A stretch of 64,000 nucleotides of DNA, from the NCBI RefSeq assembly GCF_001278075.1, contig NZ_CP011340.1:4650001-4714000 (forward strand), written 5' to 3'. Position 1 is the stretch's first letter. The number at the start of each line of letters is the position of its first letter. Of the stretch, positions 46,287 through 54,658 are shown one piece after another. A program made the translations under genes and the position numbers. Origin of the DNA: Streptomyces pristinaespiralis. Its GTDB lineage: Bacteria; Actinomycetota; Actinomycetes; Streptomycetales; Streptomycetaceae. Under the pieces are notes generated by a model that was given only the letters and a program-made list of their open reading frames with translations, was not told the origin of the DNA and did no database searches.

Positions 46287-46353
46287 CAAATTCGTCTGGT
46301 TGACCTGTATGGGTGATGCCCCCCGGGGGCGCGGTCGCAAACTTGTCTGGTTG
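46287..46353. repeat. 16-bp direct repeat between copy 2 and gntR 2
   Basis: CAAATTCGTCTGGTTG (46287-46302) and CAAACTTGTCTGGTTG (46338-46353) are two near-identical copies starting 51 bases apart. They lie between the divergent starts and are likely regulator sites. The shared core is CAAA.T.GTCTGGTTG. Confidence 0.65.
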
Positions 46354-46419
46354 CTTGTTTCTTGTCGGGGCAGTGCGAGGCATCTCTCCTTGGCTGTACG
46401 TCAGTTGTAAGGTTGCGGC

Positions 46420-47346
46420 GTGACGAGTCATGGATCTGTCCCGCGAGACCACACGCACAGGTACCTGTCGGTCGCCGACGCCCTGCGCAGGGAGATCAAC
46501 GACGGCACACGCCGGCCGGGGGACCGTCTGCCGACCCAGAGTGAGCTGGTCTCGCGGTTCGGTGTGTCCCGGGCGACCGTGAACCGGGCCATCGAGGTCC
46601 TCAGGGAGCAGGGGCTCATCGAGTCCCGGCAGGGCAGCGGGACGTTCGTGAGCCGGAGCGGCCGCGGCATCCCGGCGCAGGCCGGCGCGGGCGACGGCGA
46701 GGACGTGTGGGCGGTCGTCTCCGAGCGCGTCCCCCCGGTGGTTCTCGCGCCCTACCTGGAAGAGGCGTTCGAGGCCACGGAGGTCACCCTCGACGTCTTC
46801 TCGATGACCACGGAGACCCTCGCGGCCAGGGTGTCCGCCCAGAAGACCCGCATCATGGACGGCGAGATCCGCCCGCCGCGCAGCATCAGCGCCCGGCTGA
46901 TGCTCCCGGACACCGACTCTCCCGTGCTGGCGATCCCGCGGCTGCAGGACGGGCGGGACGATCCCCGCGTACGGCGCAGGCTGCGAGGCATTCTCCAGGC
47001 GCACGCGTCCATGCTCAGCCAGTCTCTGTACGAGCTGCGCGACCGCGGACTCGTGTCAGAGGTCTCCGTCGAGGTCCGGCTGGTCCCGTTCGCGCCGCAG
47101 CTCAAGCTGTACATCCTCAACCGCCGGCTGGCCCTCCAGGGCTTCTACCCGCCGGAGCTGGGGACGATCACCGTCCCTCCGGACGGTGAGGAGGTGACGA
47201 TCCTCGACGCGTACGGCACCGGGGCGACCCTGTTCCCCTTCCGTGCCGCCGCCGACTCCACACCCGAACAGGTCGGCATCGTGCGGGCGTTCCAGTTCCT
47301 CTTCGATTCGATGTGGAAACACCAAGCCAAAGAGGCGGATTTCTGA
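46420..47346 (+). CDS. GntR-family regulator 2, likely leaderless
   Basis: This 308-aa protein has a GntR winged helix (YLSVADALRREINDGTRRPGD, RFGVSRATVNRAIEVLREQGLI) and the same C-terminal domain as regulator 1: LEEAFEATEVTLDVFSMTTETLAARV, PQLKLYILNRRLALQGFY and ILDAYGTGATLFPF. The GTG is 7 bases after -10 TAAGGT, again suggesting a leaderless mRNA. It is followed after 2 bases by the HAD gene, forming an operon. Confidence 0.88.
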   Translation: MTSHGSVPRDHTHRYLSVADALRREINDGTRRPGDRLPTQSELVSRFGVSRATVNRAIEVLREQGLIESRQGSGTFVSRSGRGIPAQAGAGDGEDVWAVVSERVPPVVLAPYLEEAFEATEVTLDVFSMTTETLAARVSAQKTRIMDGEIRPPRSISARLMLPDTDSPVLAIPRLQDGRDDPRVRRRLRGILQAHASMLSQSLYELRDRGLVSEVSVEVRLVPFAPQLKLYILNRRLALQGFYPPELGTITVPPDGEEVTILDAYGTGATLFPFRAAADSTPEQVGIVRAFQFLFDSMWKHQAKEADF

Positions 47347-47348
47347 CC

Positions 47349-48071
47349 GTGCCACCTGTCACCACGTCCGTGACGGTCCCGGACGCGATGCGGGAGATGC
47401 TGTCCCGGGCCCAGTGCATCGTGTTCGACCTCGACGGGCCGATCGCGCGGGTCTTCGCGGGCGAGCCCGCGGCGGTCATCGCCGACGAGCTGTGGGAGAT
47501 CGCCGAACGCGACGGCTGCCTGGTCGAGGAACTGCGCGGCTGCCCCGACCCGATGGCCCTGCTGTACGGGCACACCGCGGAGATGCGGAGGAACAACGGC
47601 CGCGGCGGTTGGGCGGAGACCGTCGCGAAGATGCACGACCAGCTCGACGCCTACGAGCGCAAGGCCGCCGAGTCGGCGACGCCCACGCCGGGCGCCGCCG
47701 CCTTCATCGAGGCGTGCCACGCCTCCGGAAGGACCCTCTCCGTCGCGACGAACAACCACGTGGACGCCGCGACACGGATCCTGGCGCGCATGTCCGTGCG
47801 CCACTGCTTCGAGGGCCCGGTGATCGGCAGGGGCCGGGACGCGCTGCTGATGAAACCCCATCCGGCGCCGCTCCGGGAGGCCATGGTGCGCGGCGTCGCC
47901 GTGGACCGGCACCTGATGATCGGCGACACCGGCACGGACTTCCGGGCCGCCCGGGAGGTGGGGATGCCGTTCTACGGGTACCACCGTTCCGAGCGGGGAA
48001 GGCGACGGCTGCGGGAGGCCGGTGTGCCGCTGATCGCTTCCGGGATGGCGGAGTTCCTTCCGTTCGTCTGA
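47349..48071 (+). CDS. HAD-superfamily phosphatase
   Basis: This 240-aa protein is a HAD phosphatase: motif I VFDLDGPIARV (nucleophile Asp, second Asp), motif II SVATNNH, motif III KPHPAP with Lys and motif IV MIGDTGTDFRAA. The substrate may be a small phosphoester. The start GTG at 47349 is 2 bases after the gntR 2 stop, so it is cotranscribed; an ATG at 47388 is a second choice. Confidence 0.85.
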   Translation: MPPVTTSVTVPDAMREMLSRAQCIVFDLDGPIARVFAGEPAAVIADELWEIAERDGCLVEELRGCPDPMALLYGHTAEMRRNNGRGGWAETVAKMHDQLDAYERKAAESATPTPGAAAFIEACHASGRTLSVATNNHVDAATRILARMSVRHCFEGPVIGRGRDALLMKPHPAPLREAMVRGVAVDRHLMIGDTGTDFRAAREVGMPFYGYHRSERGRRRLREAGVPLIASGMAEFLPFV

Positions 48072-48104
48072 GGCGGGGCGGCCGGAGACCCACAGCGGCA
48101 CGGC

Positions 48105-48115
48105 AGTTGTACCGT
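48105..48115 (+). promoter_or_regulatory. AGTTGTACCGT promoter element before the kinase genes
   Basis: AGTTGTACCGT matches AGTTGTAGCGT before gntR 1 and AGTTGTAAGGT before gntR 2. The TACCGT half would be the -10. It lies in the 121-base gap between the HAD gene and the APH gene. Confidence 0.5.
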
Positions 48116-48151
48116 GCTTGTGGAGGAGGACCGCACCACCCAGGGAGGTCC

Positions 48152-48196
48152 GTGAACGAGGAGGCGGCCGCATTCACACGGGGGCAGCGAGCATGA
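48152..48196 (+). CDS. 14-aa mini-ORF coupled to the APH gene
   Basis: A GTG-started ORF reads MNEEAAAFTRGQRA and stops in the ATGA shared with the next start. A strong GGGAGGT site lies 6 bases before the GTG. Termination at 48196 could hand ribosomes to the APH start, whose own site is weak. The short length leaves doubt about its being a gene product. Confidence 0.45.
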   Translation: MNEEAAAFTRGQRA

Positions 48197-49269
48197 CGGC
48201 CGAGCCTTCGGCGAGGGTGTGGCAGCAGGCCGTGCGGCTCAGCGCCGGCGAGGCGCTGATCGAAGGGCCGCTCAAGGGCTACCACCACGAGACCTACGCC
48301 TTCCCGTTGCCCCACCCGGCGGGCGGCGCCGGGACGGTCCGGTGGAAGTGCCGGGAGCCCCGTGAGGGGATTCTCCGCTTCGACCGGCGCTCCTTCCCCT
48401 CGGAAGGGGCGCTGGTCCGCGCTCTGGCCGGGCACGTCTCCAGCGTTCCGGAGATCATCGTGGTCGACGACATCGGGCTCCAGCGGTTCATCGAGGGCTC
48501 GACGCTCGCCCTGCACGGGCGTCCCGGGACCGCTGTCGAGGAAGCTCATGTCGCCCAGATCGAGCGCCTGTTCCGTGAGCTCGCGGCCGTACCCCCGGAG
48601 GCGCTGCCGCCGGAGGAACCGGCCCCCGCTTCAGGCGGCGCCGACGACGGGGACTGCGGCGCGTTCGCCGAAGGGCTGATCCGTTTCACGGAGGAGTTCG
48701 TCCATCGGGCGCACCGGCCCGTGTACGGACGGCTGTTCCAGGAGCTCGGCGTGCCGGAGGAGGGGCTGCTGCGGCTCGCGGAGCGGACGCGCTCCTTCAG
48801 CAGGCGTCCCTTCTGCCTCCTGCACGGGGACCTGCACCGGGAGAACTTCATCGTCGACGGCGAGGGCCGGCTGTGGACGATCGACTGGGAACTGGCCATG
48901 TACGGCGACCCGTTGTACGACCTCGCCACCCACCTGCACCTGATGGGATATCCGGCGCAGCAGGAGGCGGAGGTGGCCCGCCGCTGGCGGGACGCGGTCG
49001 AACAGGCCCGGCCGGGCAGCTCGCGCGGATGGCGCAAGGACCTGCCGCATCTGCTGCGCTACAAGCGGGCGCAGTCCGTCTACACGGACGTCATCCGTGC
49101 GGCCCTCGGCGTCGCCCGGGGGGACATCGACTGGCGTGCCCTCCAGGCGACGTCGCACAAGCTGCGATCGGTCCTCGCCCGGGGGCGTTCCGCGCTGGGT
49201 TCCGCGCCGCCGCCGGACGTGCCCCGGATCATGACCGCCCTGGTGTCGTTCAGCGTGTCCGCACCCTGA
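48193..49269 (+). CDS. APH-like kinase next to the GntR module
   Basis: This 358-aa protein has an aminoglycoside-phosphotransferase fold: CLLHGDLHRENFIV (catalytic loop with Asp), WTIDWELAMYGDPLYDLATHLHL (metal-binding Asp). The N-terminal lobe holds HETYAFPL and EPREGILRFDRRSF. It phosphorylates a small molecule; the substrate is unknown. Its promoter element matches the two gntR genes, so it is probably part of their regulon. It overlaps the convergent exporter permease by 20 bases. Confidence 0.85.
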   Translation: MTAEPSARVWQQAVRLSAGEALIEGPLKGYHHETYAFPLPHPAGGAGTVRWKCREPREGILRFDRRSFPSEGALVRALAGHVSSVPEIIVVDDIGLQRFIEGSTLALHGRPGTAVEEAHVAQIERLFRELAAVPPEALPPEEPAPASGGADDGDCGAFAEGLIRFTEEFVHRAHRPVYGRLFQELGVPEEGLLRLAERTRSFSRRPFCLLHGDLHRENFIVDGEGRLWTIDWELAMYGDPLYDLATHLHLMGYPAQQEAEVARRWRDAVEQARPGSSRGWRKDLPHLLRYKRAQSVYTDVIRAALGVARGDIDWRALQATSHKLRSVLARGRSALGSAPPPDVPRIMTALVSFSVSAP

Positions 49270-50023
49270 ACAGCACCCCCGACAGGCAGACCGCCACCGC
49301 CAGGATCGCCCCGCACCACGCCAGTGCCGTCCACGGCGCGGTGCCGACCGGCTGGTCGTGCAGGAGGCCGCGGAGGGACTCGATCAGCGGTGTGACCGGC
49401 TGGTGCTCGGCGAAGCCGTGGAGCCAGGTCGGCATGGTCTCGACGGGGACGAACGCGCTGCTCGGATAGGGCAGGAACATCATGAAGAAGGTGAAGGCGG
49501 ACGCGGCTTCCGGTGTTCTGGCCATGAGGCCGACCGCCGCCGACAGCCAGGAGAGCGCCACCAGGAACGCCAGGAGGATGCCCGCCGCGGCGATCCAGCC
49601 CGCCGCGGAGGCGGACGGGCGGAAGCCGATGACGAGGCCGACGGAGAGGACGAGCGCGGTCGAGAAGACGTTGCGCAGGGTGCTCGCCACGACATGACCG
49701 GCCAGGATCGACGTGCCGCCGACGTCGAGGGACCGGAAGCGGTCGATGATGCCGCCCTTCATGTCCTCGCTCACACGGACCGCCGTGCCGGACGAGCCGA
49801 AGGCGGAGCAGAGCACGAGGATGCCCGGGACGACGTAGTTGACGTACTGCGTACCGGTGTTGATCGCTCCGCCGAAGAAGTAGACGAAGACCAGCATCAG
49901 CATGACCGGCAGCATCATCGACGTGATGACGGCGTCGACGTCGCGGCGGCCGATGCGGACGCAGCGGCCGGTCATGGTCAGGGCGGGGGTCAGCAGGCGG
50001 CCGGCGGCCGTCGTCTCAGACAT
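49250..50023 (-). CDS. DrrB-like ABC-2 exporter permease
   Basis: This 257-aa membrane protein has six hydrophobic segments with the DrrB-type region VVPGILVLCSAFGSSGTAVRVSEDMKGGIIDRFRSL. With the DrrA-like ATPase it would export a drug-like molecule and is often part of self-resistance. It overlaps the ATPase gene by 8 bases. Confidence 0.92.
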   Translation of the reverse strand: MSETTAAGRLLTPALTMTGRCVRIGRRDVDAVITSMMLPVMLMLVFVYFFGGAINTGTQYVNYVVPGILVLCSAFGSSGTAVRVSEDMKGGIIDRFRSLDVGGTSILAGHVVASTLRNVFSTALVLSVGLVIGFRPSASAAGWIAAAGILLAFLVALSWLSAAVGLMARTPEAASAFTFFMMFLPYPSSAFVPVETMPTWLHGFAEHQPVTPLIESLRGLLHDQPVGTAPWTALAWCGAILAVAVCLSGVLFRVRTR

Positions 50024-51008
50024 GGGTGGTCTCCTGCCGGGAAGCGCCGCCGGTGCGGGTGAGGGACAGGAAGACGTCGTCGAGCGTCGTCGTGTGCAGC
50101 GAGAAGCGGGAGACGTCCCGCCGCTCCGGATCGACGGCGTCGAGCAGTGCCCGCACCTCGAGGGCGGTGCCGTCGGTCGGCAGGCCGAGCGTGAGCGAAT
50201 CGGGGGAGCGGTGCACGGCCCGCTCCTCGTGCCGTGCGTAGGCGGCCCGGTCGGTGAACACGATGTCCAGGCGGTGGCCGCCGACCTTCGCCTTGAGCTC
50301 CGCGGCGGTGCCTTCCGCCACCATGCGGCCCGCGTCCATGACGGCGACGCGGTCGGCGAGCCGGTCGGCCTCCTCCAGATACTGGGTGGTGAGGAAGACC
50401 GTGGTGCCGCGGCCGGAGAGGTCGCGCACGACCTGCCAGAGCTCCTGGCGGCTGCGTGGGTCGAGGCCGGTCGTCGGCTCGTCCAGGAACACGACCTCGG
50501 GGTCGCCGACGAGCCCGGCGGCGAGGTCGAGGCGGCGGCGCATGCCGCCGGAGTACGTCACGGCGAGGCGGCGTCCGGCGGCCGCGAGGTCGAAGCGCTC
50601 CAGCAGCTCGGCCGCGCGTCGCCGTGACGCCGCGCGGGAGCGCCCGCTGAGGCGGGCCATCATGCGGAGGTTCTCCTCGCCGGTCTGCTTCTCGTCGACC
50701 GCCGCGAACTGGCCGGTGAGGCTGATGGCCCGGCGTACCCGGCCCCGCTCGGCCGTCACGTCGTGACCCGCCACCCGGGCATGCCCGGCGTCGGGGGTGG
50801 TGAGGGTGGCGAGGATGCGCACGGTCGTGGTCTTGCCCGCTCCGTTCGGTCCGAGCAGCGAGAAGACGCTGCCCCTTTCGACCCGGAGGCCGACGCCGTC
50901 GAGCACGGTCACTTTCCCGTAGGACTTGCGCAGGCCGTGTGCCTCGATCGCGGCCGCGGTGTCGGGCGGTGGCCGTCGAGTGGCCGCGGGCCTTCCGGTG
51001 CTCATCAT
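50016..51008 (-). CDS. DrrA-like ABC exporter ATPase
   Basis: This 330-aa protein has Walker A GPNGAGKTT, Q-loop ISLTGQFAAVDEKQTG, signature YSGGMRRRLDLAAGL, Walker B VFLDEPTTG and H-loop TTQYLEEAD, as in DrrA-type drug ATPases. A ~90-aa C-terminal extension (DPERRDVSRFSLHTTTL) is typical of the family. It lies next to a TetR gene in divergent orientation with a palindrome between. Confidence 0.93.
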   Translation of the reverse strand: MMSTGRPAATRRPPPDTAAAIEAHGLRKSYGKVTVLDGVGLRVERGSVFSLLGPNGAGKTTTVRILATLTTPDAGHARVAGHDVTAERGRVRRAISLTGQFAAVDEKQTGEENLRMMARLSGRSRAASRRRAAELLERFDLAAAGRRLAVTYSGGMRRRLDLAAGLVGDPEVVFLDEPTTGLDPRSRQELWQVVRDLSGRGTTVFLTTQYLEEADRLADRVAVMDAGRMVAEGTAAELKAKVGGHRLDIVFTDRAAYARHEERAVHRSPDSLTLGLPTDGTALEVRALLDAVDPERRDVSRFSLHTTTLDDVFLSLTRTGGASRQETTHV

Positions 51009-51023
51009 GGAGATCCCCCTTCT

Positions 51024-51038
51024 GCGTATGTCATACGC
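51024..51038. promoter_or_regulatory. Palindromic operator between exporter and TetR
   Basis: GCGTATG-T-CATACGC is a perfect 15-bp palindrome located 16 bases before the DrrA start and 89 bases before the TetR start. It suits a TetR-type operator controlling both. Confidence 0.65.
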
Positions 51039-51126
51039 GTTACTGTGTAAGGGTTACGCATTACTAGGATGGGCGTCAAGCGCGAGAGGGCGGCGGGCAG
51101 CGGCGACAGCAGAAGGCGGCGGAGCG

Positions 51127-51942
51127 ATGGCGGGCAGTGGACGCAGGCGCGGCCCGGACGGCGCGAGGACCGGGACCGGGCTGCCCGCGAGCATCGAGGC
51201 CGCGTGGGGCCTGCGGGAACGCCCCGGGAAAGGCCCCAAGCCGGGCATCGGCATCGAGCGGATCGTCGCGGCCGCCGTGGCCCTGGCGTCCTCCGAAGGG
51301 CTCCCGGCGGTCTCCATGGGGAGGGTCGCCAAGGAGCTCGGCGTCTCCACGATGTCGCTGTACCGGTACGTGGCCGCGAAGGACGAGCTCTACATCCTGA
51401 TGCTGGAGGAGGCCGTCGGCCTGCCGCCCGAACCCCCGGCCCCCGGGACCGGCTGGCGTGAGGCGCTGGCGGCCTGGGCGTGGGCACAGCGCGAGGTCTT
51501 CCACCGCAATCCGTGGATGCTGCGCATCCCCGTCTCCGGCCCGCCGGCCACCCCCCACTCGGTCGCCTGGTGGGACCGTGGCCTCGCCGCCCTGGCGGAC
51601 ACCGGTCTCGACGAGGGCGAGAAGATCTCGGTGGTCCTGCTGGTCGGCGGTTTCGTGCGCAACGAGGCCACGCTCATGGCCGACCTCGGAGCGGCGATCG
51701 CGGCGAGCGGCGAGTCCCCCGAGGTGGTCATGCGCCGCTACGCGGACACTCTGGAGCGGTTCGCCGACCCCGAGCGCTATCCGGCCCTCGCCCGACTGCT
51801 GGAGTCGCGGGTGCTGTACGAACCGGACAGCCAGGACTTCGAGTTCGTCTTCGGGCTGGAGCGACTGCTGGACGGGGTGGGGGTCCTGGTCGAGAAACGC
51901 CTCGCGGGCGGGGCGGAGCGCGAGGGAGGATCGCGGACATGA
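51127..51942 (+). CDS. TetR regulator 1 of exporter
   Basis: This 271-aa TetR protein has a long ~40-residue N-terminal lead, an HTH (ERIVAAAVALASSEGLPAVS, ELGVSTMSLYRYVAAKDELY) and a C-terminal ligand domain of TetR_C type (ALAAWAWAQREVFHRNPWML). It likely represses the divergent drrAB-like genes until the exported drug binds. It overlaps the second TetR gene by 4 bases (ATGA). Confidence 0.9.
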   Translation: MAGSGRRRGPDGARTGTGLPASIEAAWGLRERPGKGPKPGIGIERIVAAAVALASSEGLPAVSMGRVAKELGVSTMSLYRYVAAKDELYILMLEEAVGLPPEPPAPGTGWREALAAWAWAQREVFHRNPWMLRIPVSGPPATPHSVAWWDRGLAALADTGLDEGEKISVVLLVGGFVRNEATLMADLGAAIAASGESPEVVMRRYADTLERFADPERYPALARLLESRVLYEPDSQDFEFVFGLERLLDGVGVLVEKRLAGGAEREGGSRT

Positions 51943-52568
51943 GCGGCGCGAGCAGCGGAACGGGGCTGCGCGAGCGCAAGAAGCGCCTCACCTACCGGGC
52001 GATCTCCGACGCCGCCGTCGCGCTCTTCCTCGAGCGGGGCTTCGACGCGGTGTCGGTCGCCGAGGTGGCGGCCGCGGCGGACGTCTCCAAGCCGACGCTC
52101 TTCCGGTACTTCCCCACGAAGGAGGACCTGGCGCTGCACCGGTTCGCCGATCGCGAGGACGAGGCCGCGCGCGTGGTCGCCGCCCGCCCGGCCGGTGTCC
52201 CGCCGCTCGACGCGCTGCACCGCCACTTCCTCGACGGGCTGGCGCGTCGCGACCCGGTCACCGGGCTGAACGACGAGGAGGGCGTGCTCGCCTTCCACCG
52301 TCTGCTGTACGGGACGCCGAGCCTGGTCGCGCGGCTCCACGCCTACCGGGGCAGGTCGGAGGGGGCGCTGGCTCAGGCGCTGTGCGCCGCGGGGGCGCGG
52401 GGGCTCGCCGCCAGGCTGGCGGCGGGGCAGATCGTGGCCGTGCTGCGCATCCTCGCGGACGAGAACTGGCGGCGGCTCGCGGCGGGGGAACGGGCCGAGG
52501 ACATCGCGCCGGACGCCGCGGCCGCGGCCGATGAGGCCTTCGCGCAACTGCGGGCGGGTCTGGGGTGA
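51939..52568 (+). CDS. TetR regulator 2
   Basis: This 209-aa TetR protein has an HTH in TYRAISDAAVALFLERGFDAVSV and AADVSKPTLFRYFPTKEDL. The C-terminal part is short. It is translated with regulator 1 through the ATGA overlap. Which genes it controls is unknown; its position in the same operon suggests related control. Confidence 0.92.
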   Translation: MSGASSGTGLRERKKRLTYRAISDAAVALFLERGFDAVSVAEVAAAADVSKPTLFRYFPTKEDLALHRFADREDEAARVVAARPAGVPPLDALHRHFLDGLARRDPVTGLNDEEGVLAFHRLLYGTPSLVARLHAYRGRSEGALAQALCAAGARGLAARLAAGQIVAVLRILADENWRRLAAGERAEDIAPDAAAAADEAFAQLRAGLG

Positions 52569-52665
52569 ATTCCGGTGCCGGAAGGGGACCTGCCCGCCCG
52601 CTCCGGCTGCCGATGCCGCCGGCCGTTGCCCCTCGCGCCGCCGGCGTGCGTGTCAGACTTCCGGG

Positions 52666-53568
52666 ATGACCACAGAGACGATCACCGCCTCCGCTGCGGG
52701 GAGTTGGCAGCTGGGTGACCTGACGGTCAACCGGATCGGGTTCGGCGCGATGCGGCTGACCGCGGACGCGGACGGCGGTCCCAGCGACCGGGACCGGGCG
52801 ATCGCGGTGCTGCGACGGGCCGTCGAGCTCGGCGTGAACCACATCGACACCGCCGCGTTCTACTTCTCGGCCACCCGCTCCGCCAACGAGCTGATCAACC
52901 GGGCCCTTTACCCGTATCCGTCCGACCTCGTCATCACCACCAAGGTCTGGCCCGGACGCGACCCGTCCGGGAACTGGTGGTGGGCCTCGCCGGAGCAGCT
53001 GCGGGGACAGGTCGAGGAGAATCTGCGGCAGCTCGGCCGCGATCATCTGGACGTGGTGAACCTGCGCGTCCCGCGCAGTGGTGAGACCGGCTCGCTGGCG
53101 GCCCACTTCGAGGTCCTCGCCGGACTGCGGGACGCCGGCCTGATCCGCCATCTCGGCATCTCCAACGTCAGGCCGCACCACCTCGAAGAGGCGCAGGCCG
53201 TCGCACCGGTCGTGTGCGTGCAGAACCCGTACGGAGTGGGTGCCTCGCCGGAGCACAACGCGTTCCTCGACTCCTGCGGTGAACAGGGCGTGGCGTTCGT
53301 GCCGTTCTTCGCGATCGCCGGCGCCGGCCGGGAGGCCGGCGCGAGCAGCACGGACAGCGAGGAGGTCCGCGCCGTCGCCCGGGCGCACGGCGCGACCCCG
53401 GCGCAGGTACGGCTCGCCTGGACGCTGCAGCGCGGCCCGCACGTGCTCGCGATCCCGGGCACCGGCAACCCGGACCACCTGGCCGACAACGTGGCTGCCG
53501 GCGCCCTGCGGCTCTCGGACGACGAGATGGCTCTGCTGGACGGAGCGGGTCGGGAACCCCAGCAGTAA
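52666..53568 (+). CDS. Aldo/keto reductase with altered tetrad
   Basis: This 300-aa AKR has Asp in VNHIDTAAF, Tyr in AAFYFSAT and Lys in ITTKVWPG. The usual catalytic His position shows Arg (LDVVNLRVP). The subfamily with DVVNLR is known among annotated oxidoreductases, so activity may remain but with different properties. NADPH-binding GTGNPDHLADNV is present. Start ATG 52666. It lies after the TetR genes, 97 bases away. Confidence 0.88.
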   Translation: MTTETITASAAGSWQLGDLTVNRIGFGAMRLTADADGGPSDRDRAIAVLRRAVELGVNHIDTAAFYFSATRSANELINRALYPYPSDLVITTKVWPGRDPSGNWWWASPEQLRGQVEENLRQLGRDHLDVVNLRVPRSGETGSLAAHFEVLAGLRDAGLIRHLGISNVRPHHLEEAQAVAPVVCVQNPYGVGASPEHNAFLDSCGEQGVAFVPFFAIAGAGREAGASSTDSEEVRAVARAHGATPAQVRLAWTLQRGPHVLAIPGTGNPDHLADNVAAGALRLSDDEMALLDGAGREPQQ

Positions 53569-53634
53569 CGGCTGTGCGGCGGTGGCCTCGGCCTCGGCGG
53601 TCATGGCGAGGGGCCGGGGCCTCGGCCGGAACGG

Positions 53635-54639
53635 CTACGGGGCGGGGCGGGAGCCTCGGGCGTAGCGGCGCAGCAGCGCTTCGAGGTAGTCCTCCAGCCG
53701 CCGTGCGACCAGTCGCGGCGTCAGGTCCGTGCGGCCGAGTTCCCGCCACGGGACGGCGACCTTCTCGGCGTCCGGGGCGAAGGCCAGCGCGTCGAGCATC
53801 CTCCAGTAGAGGTGGTCGGCCGGATCCTCGGCGAGCAGTCCGCCGGCGGCGGTGTAGCGGTCCGCGAAGCGCAGCCCTTCGTCCGTGCCGTGCAGCAGGG
53901 CGAGGGTCGTGGAGCAGTGGGCGACGTCCAGGTCGGCGGGGCCCCAGGAGGTCTCCACCCAGTCGACGACCCCGCTGATGCGCAGGTCGTCCCGCTCCCC
54001 GGTGAAGAGCACGTTCCCGGGGTGGAAGTCGCGGTGGAGGAAGCAGGCCCGGTGGGCGGGCGGGTCCCGGCGTATGACGTCGACCGCACGCCGCCACACG
54101 TCGGGCCGGTCCGTCACCGCGGGCGGCCGGACCCGCTCGGGAGCGGTCCACGCCTGGTAGGCACGGGGCCGCTCCCCTTCGGGTACGTCCAGCCGGTGGA
54201 TGCGGACCAACTGGTCCGCGAGCAGGGCGGCCCGGCGGCCGGCGCCGGCCTCGTCCAGCCGGACGCGCCCCGGGAGCAGGCTCATCAGGAGCGAGGGGTG
54301 GTCGCAGTGTTCGGCGTCCGGGTCGACGGCCCGGAGCTCCGCCACCGGCACCACGCCTGCCGGGGCGAGCATCCGCAGGATGCGGGCCTCACGGGTGAGC
54401 AGCCCCGCGGCGTGACGGCGGTAGAACGGTTCGACGAACGAGCGGAGCACCAGCGTGCGTTCAGCGCCCGCGGGCCCCGTGACACGCAGTCGCCGCATCG
54501 TGGACGTCCATCCGCCGAGAAGCCGCTCGACGCCCTCGATCCGCTCGTCTTCCCCGAGTTGCTCCTGCACCCAGGCGCGCGTTGCCGCCCAGTCCTCGCC
54601 GTGCTCCCGCCCGCGTCCGTCGTCCGTGTCCCTGCTCAT
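53635..54639 (-). CDS. APH-fold kinase 1 of a tandem pair
   Basis: This 334-aa protein has an APH fold: CFLHRDFHPGNVLF (catalytic Asp and Asn) and GVVDWVETSWGPADLDVAH (metal-binding Asp). Substrate unknown. It lies 19 bases from the next APH gene on the same strand, so the two are an operon. Confidence 0.88.
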   Translation of the reverse strand: MSRDTDDGRGREHGEDWAATRAWVQEQLGEDERIEGVERLLGGWTSTMRRLRVTGPAGAERTLVLRSFVEPFYRRHAAGLLTREARILRMLAPAGVVPVAELRAVDPDAEHCDHPSLLMSLLPGRVRLDEAGAGRRAALLADQLVRIHRLDVPEGERPRAYQAWTAPERVRPPAVTDRPDVWRRAVDVIRRDPPAHRACFLHRDFHPGNVLFTGERDDLRISGVVDWVETSWGPADLDVAHCSTTLALLHGTDEGLRFADRYTAAGGLLAEDPADHLYWRMLDALAFAPDAEKVAVPWRELGRTDLTPRLVARRLEDYLEALLRRYARGSRPAP

Positions 54640-54658
54640 GGCCGGCCTCCTTGCCCGC

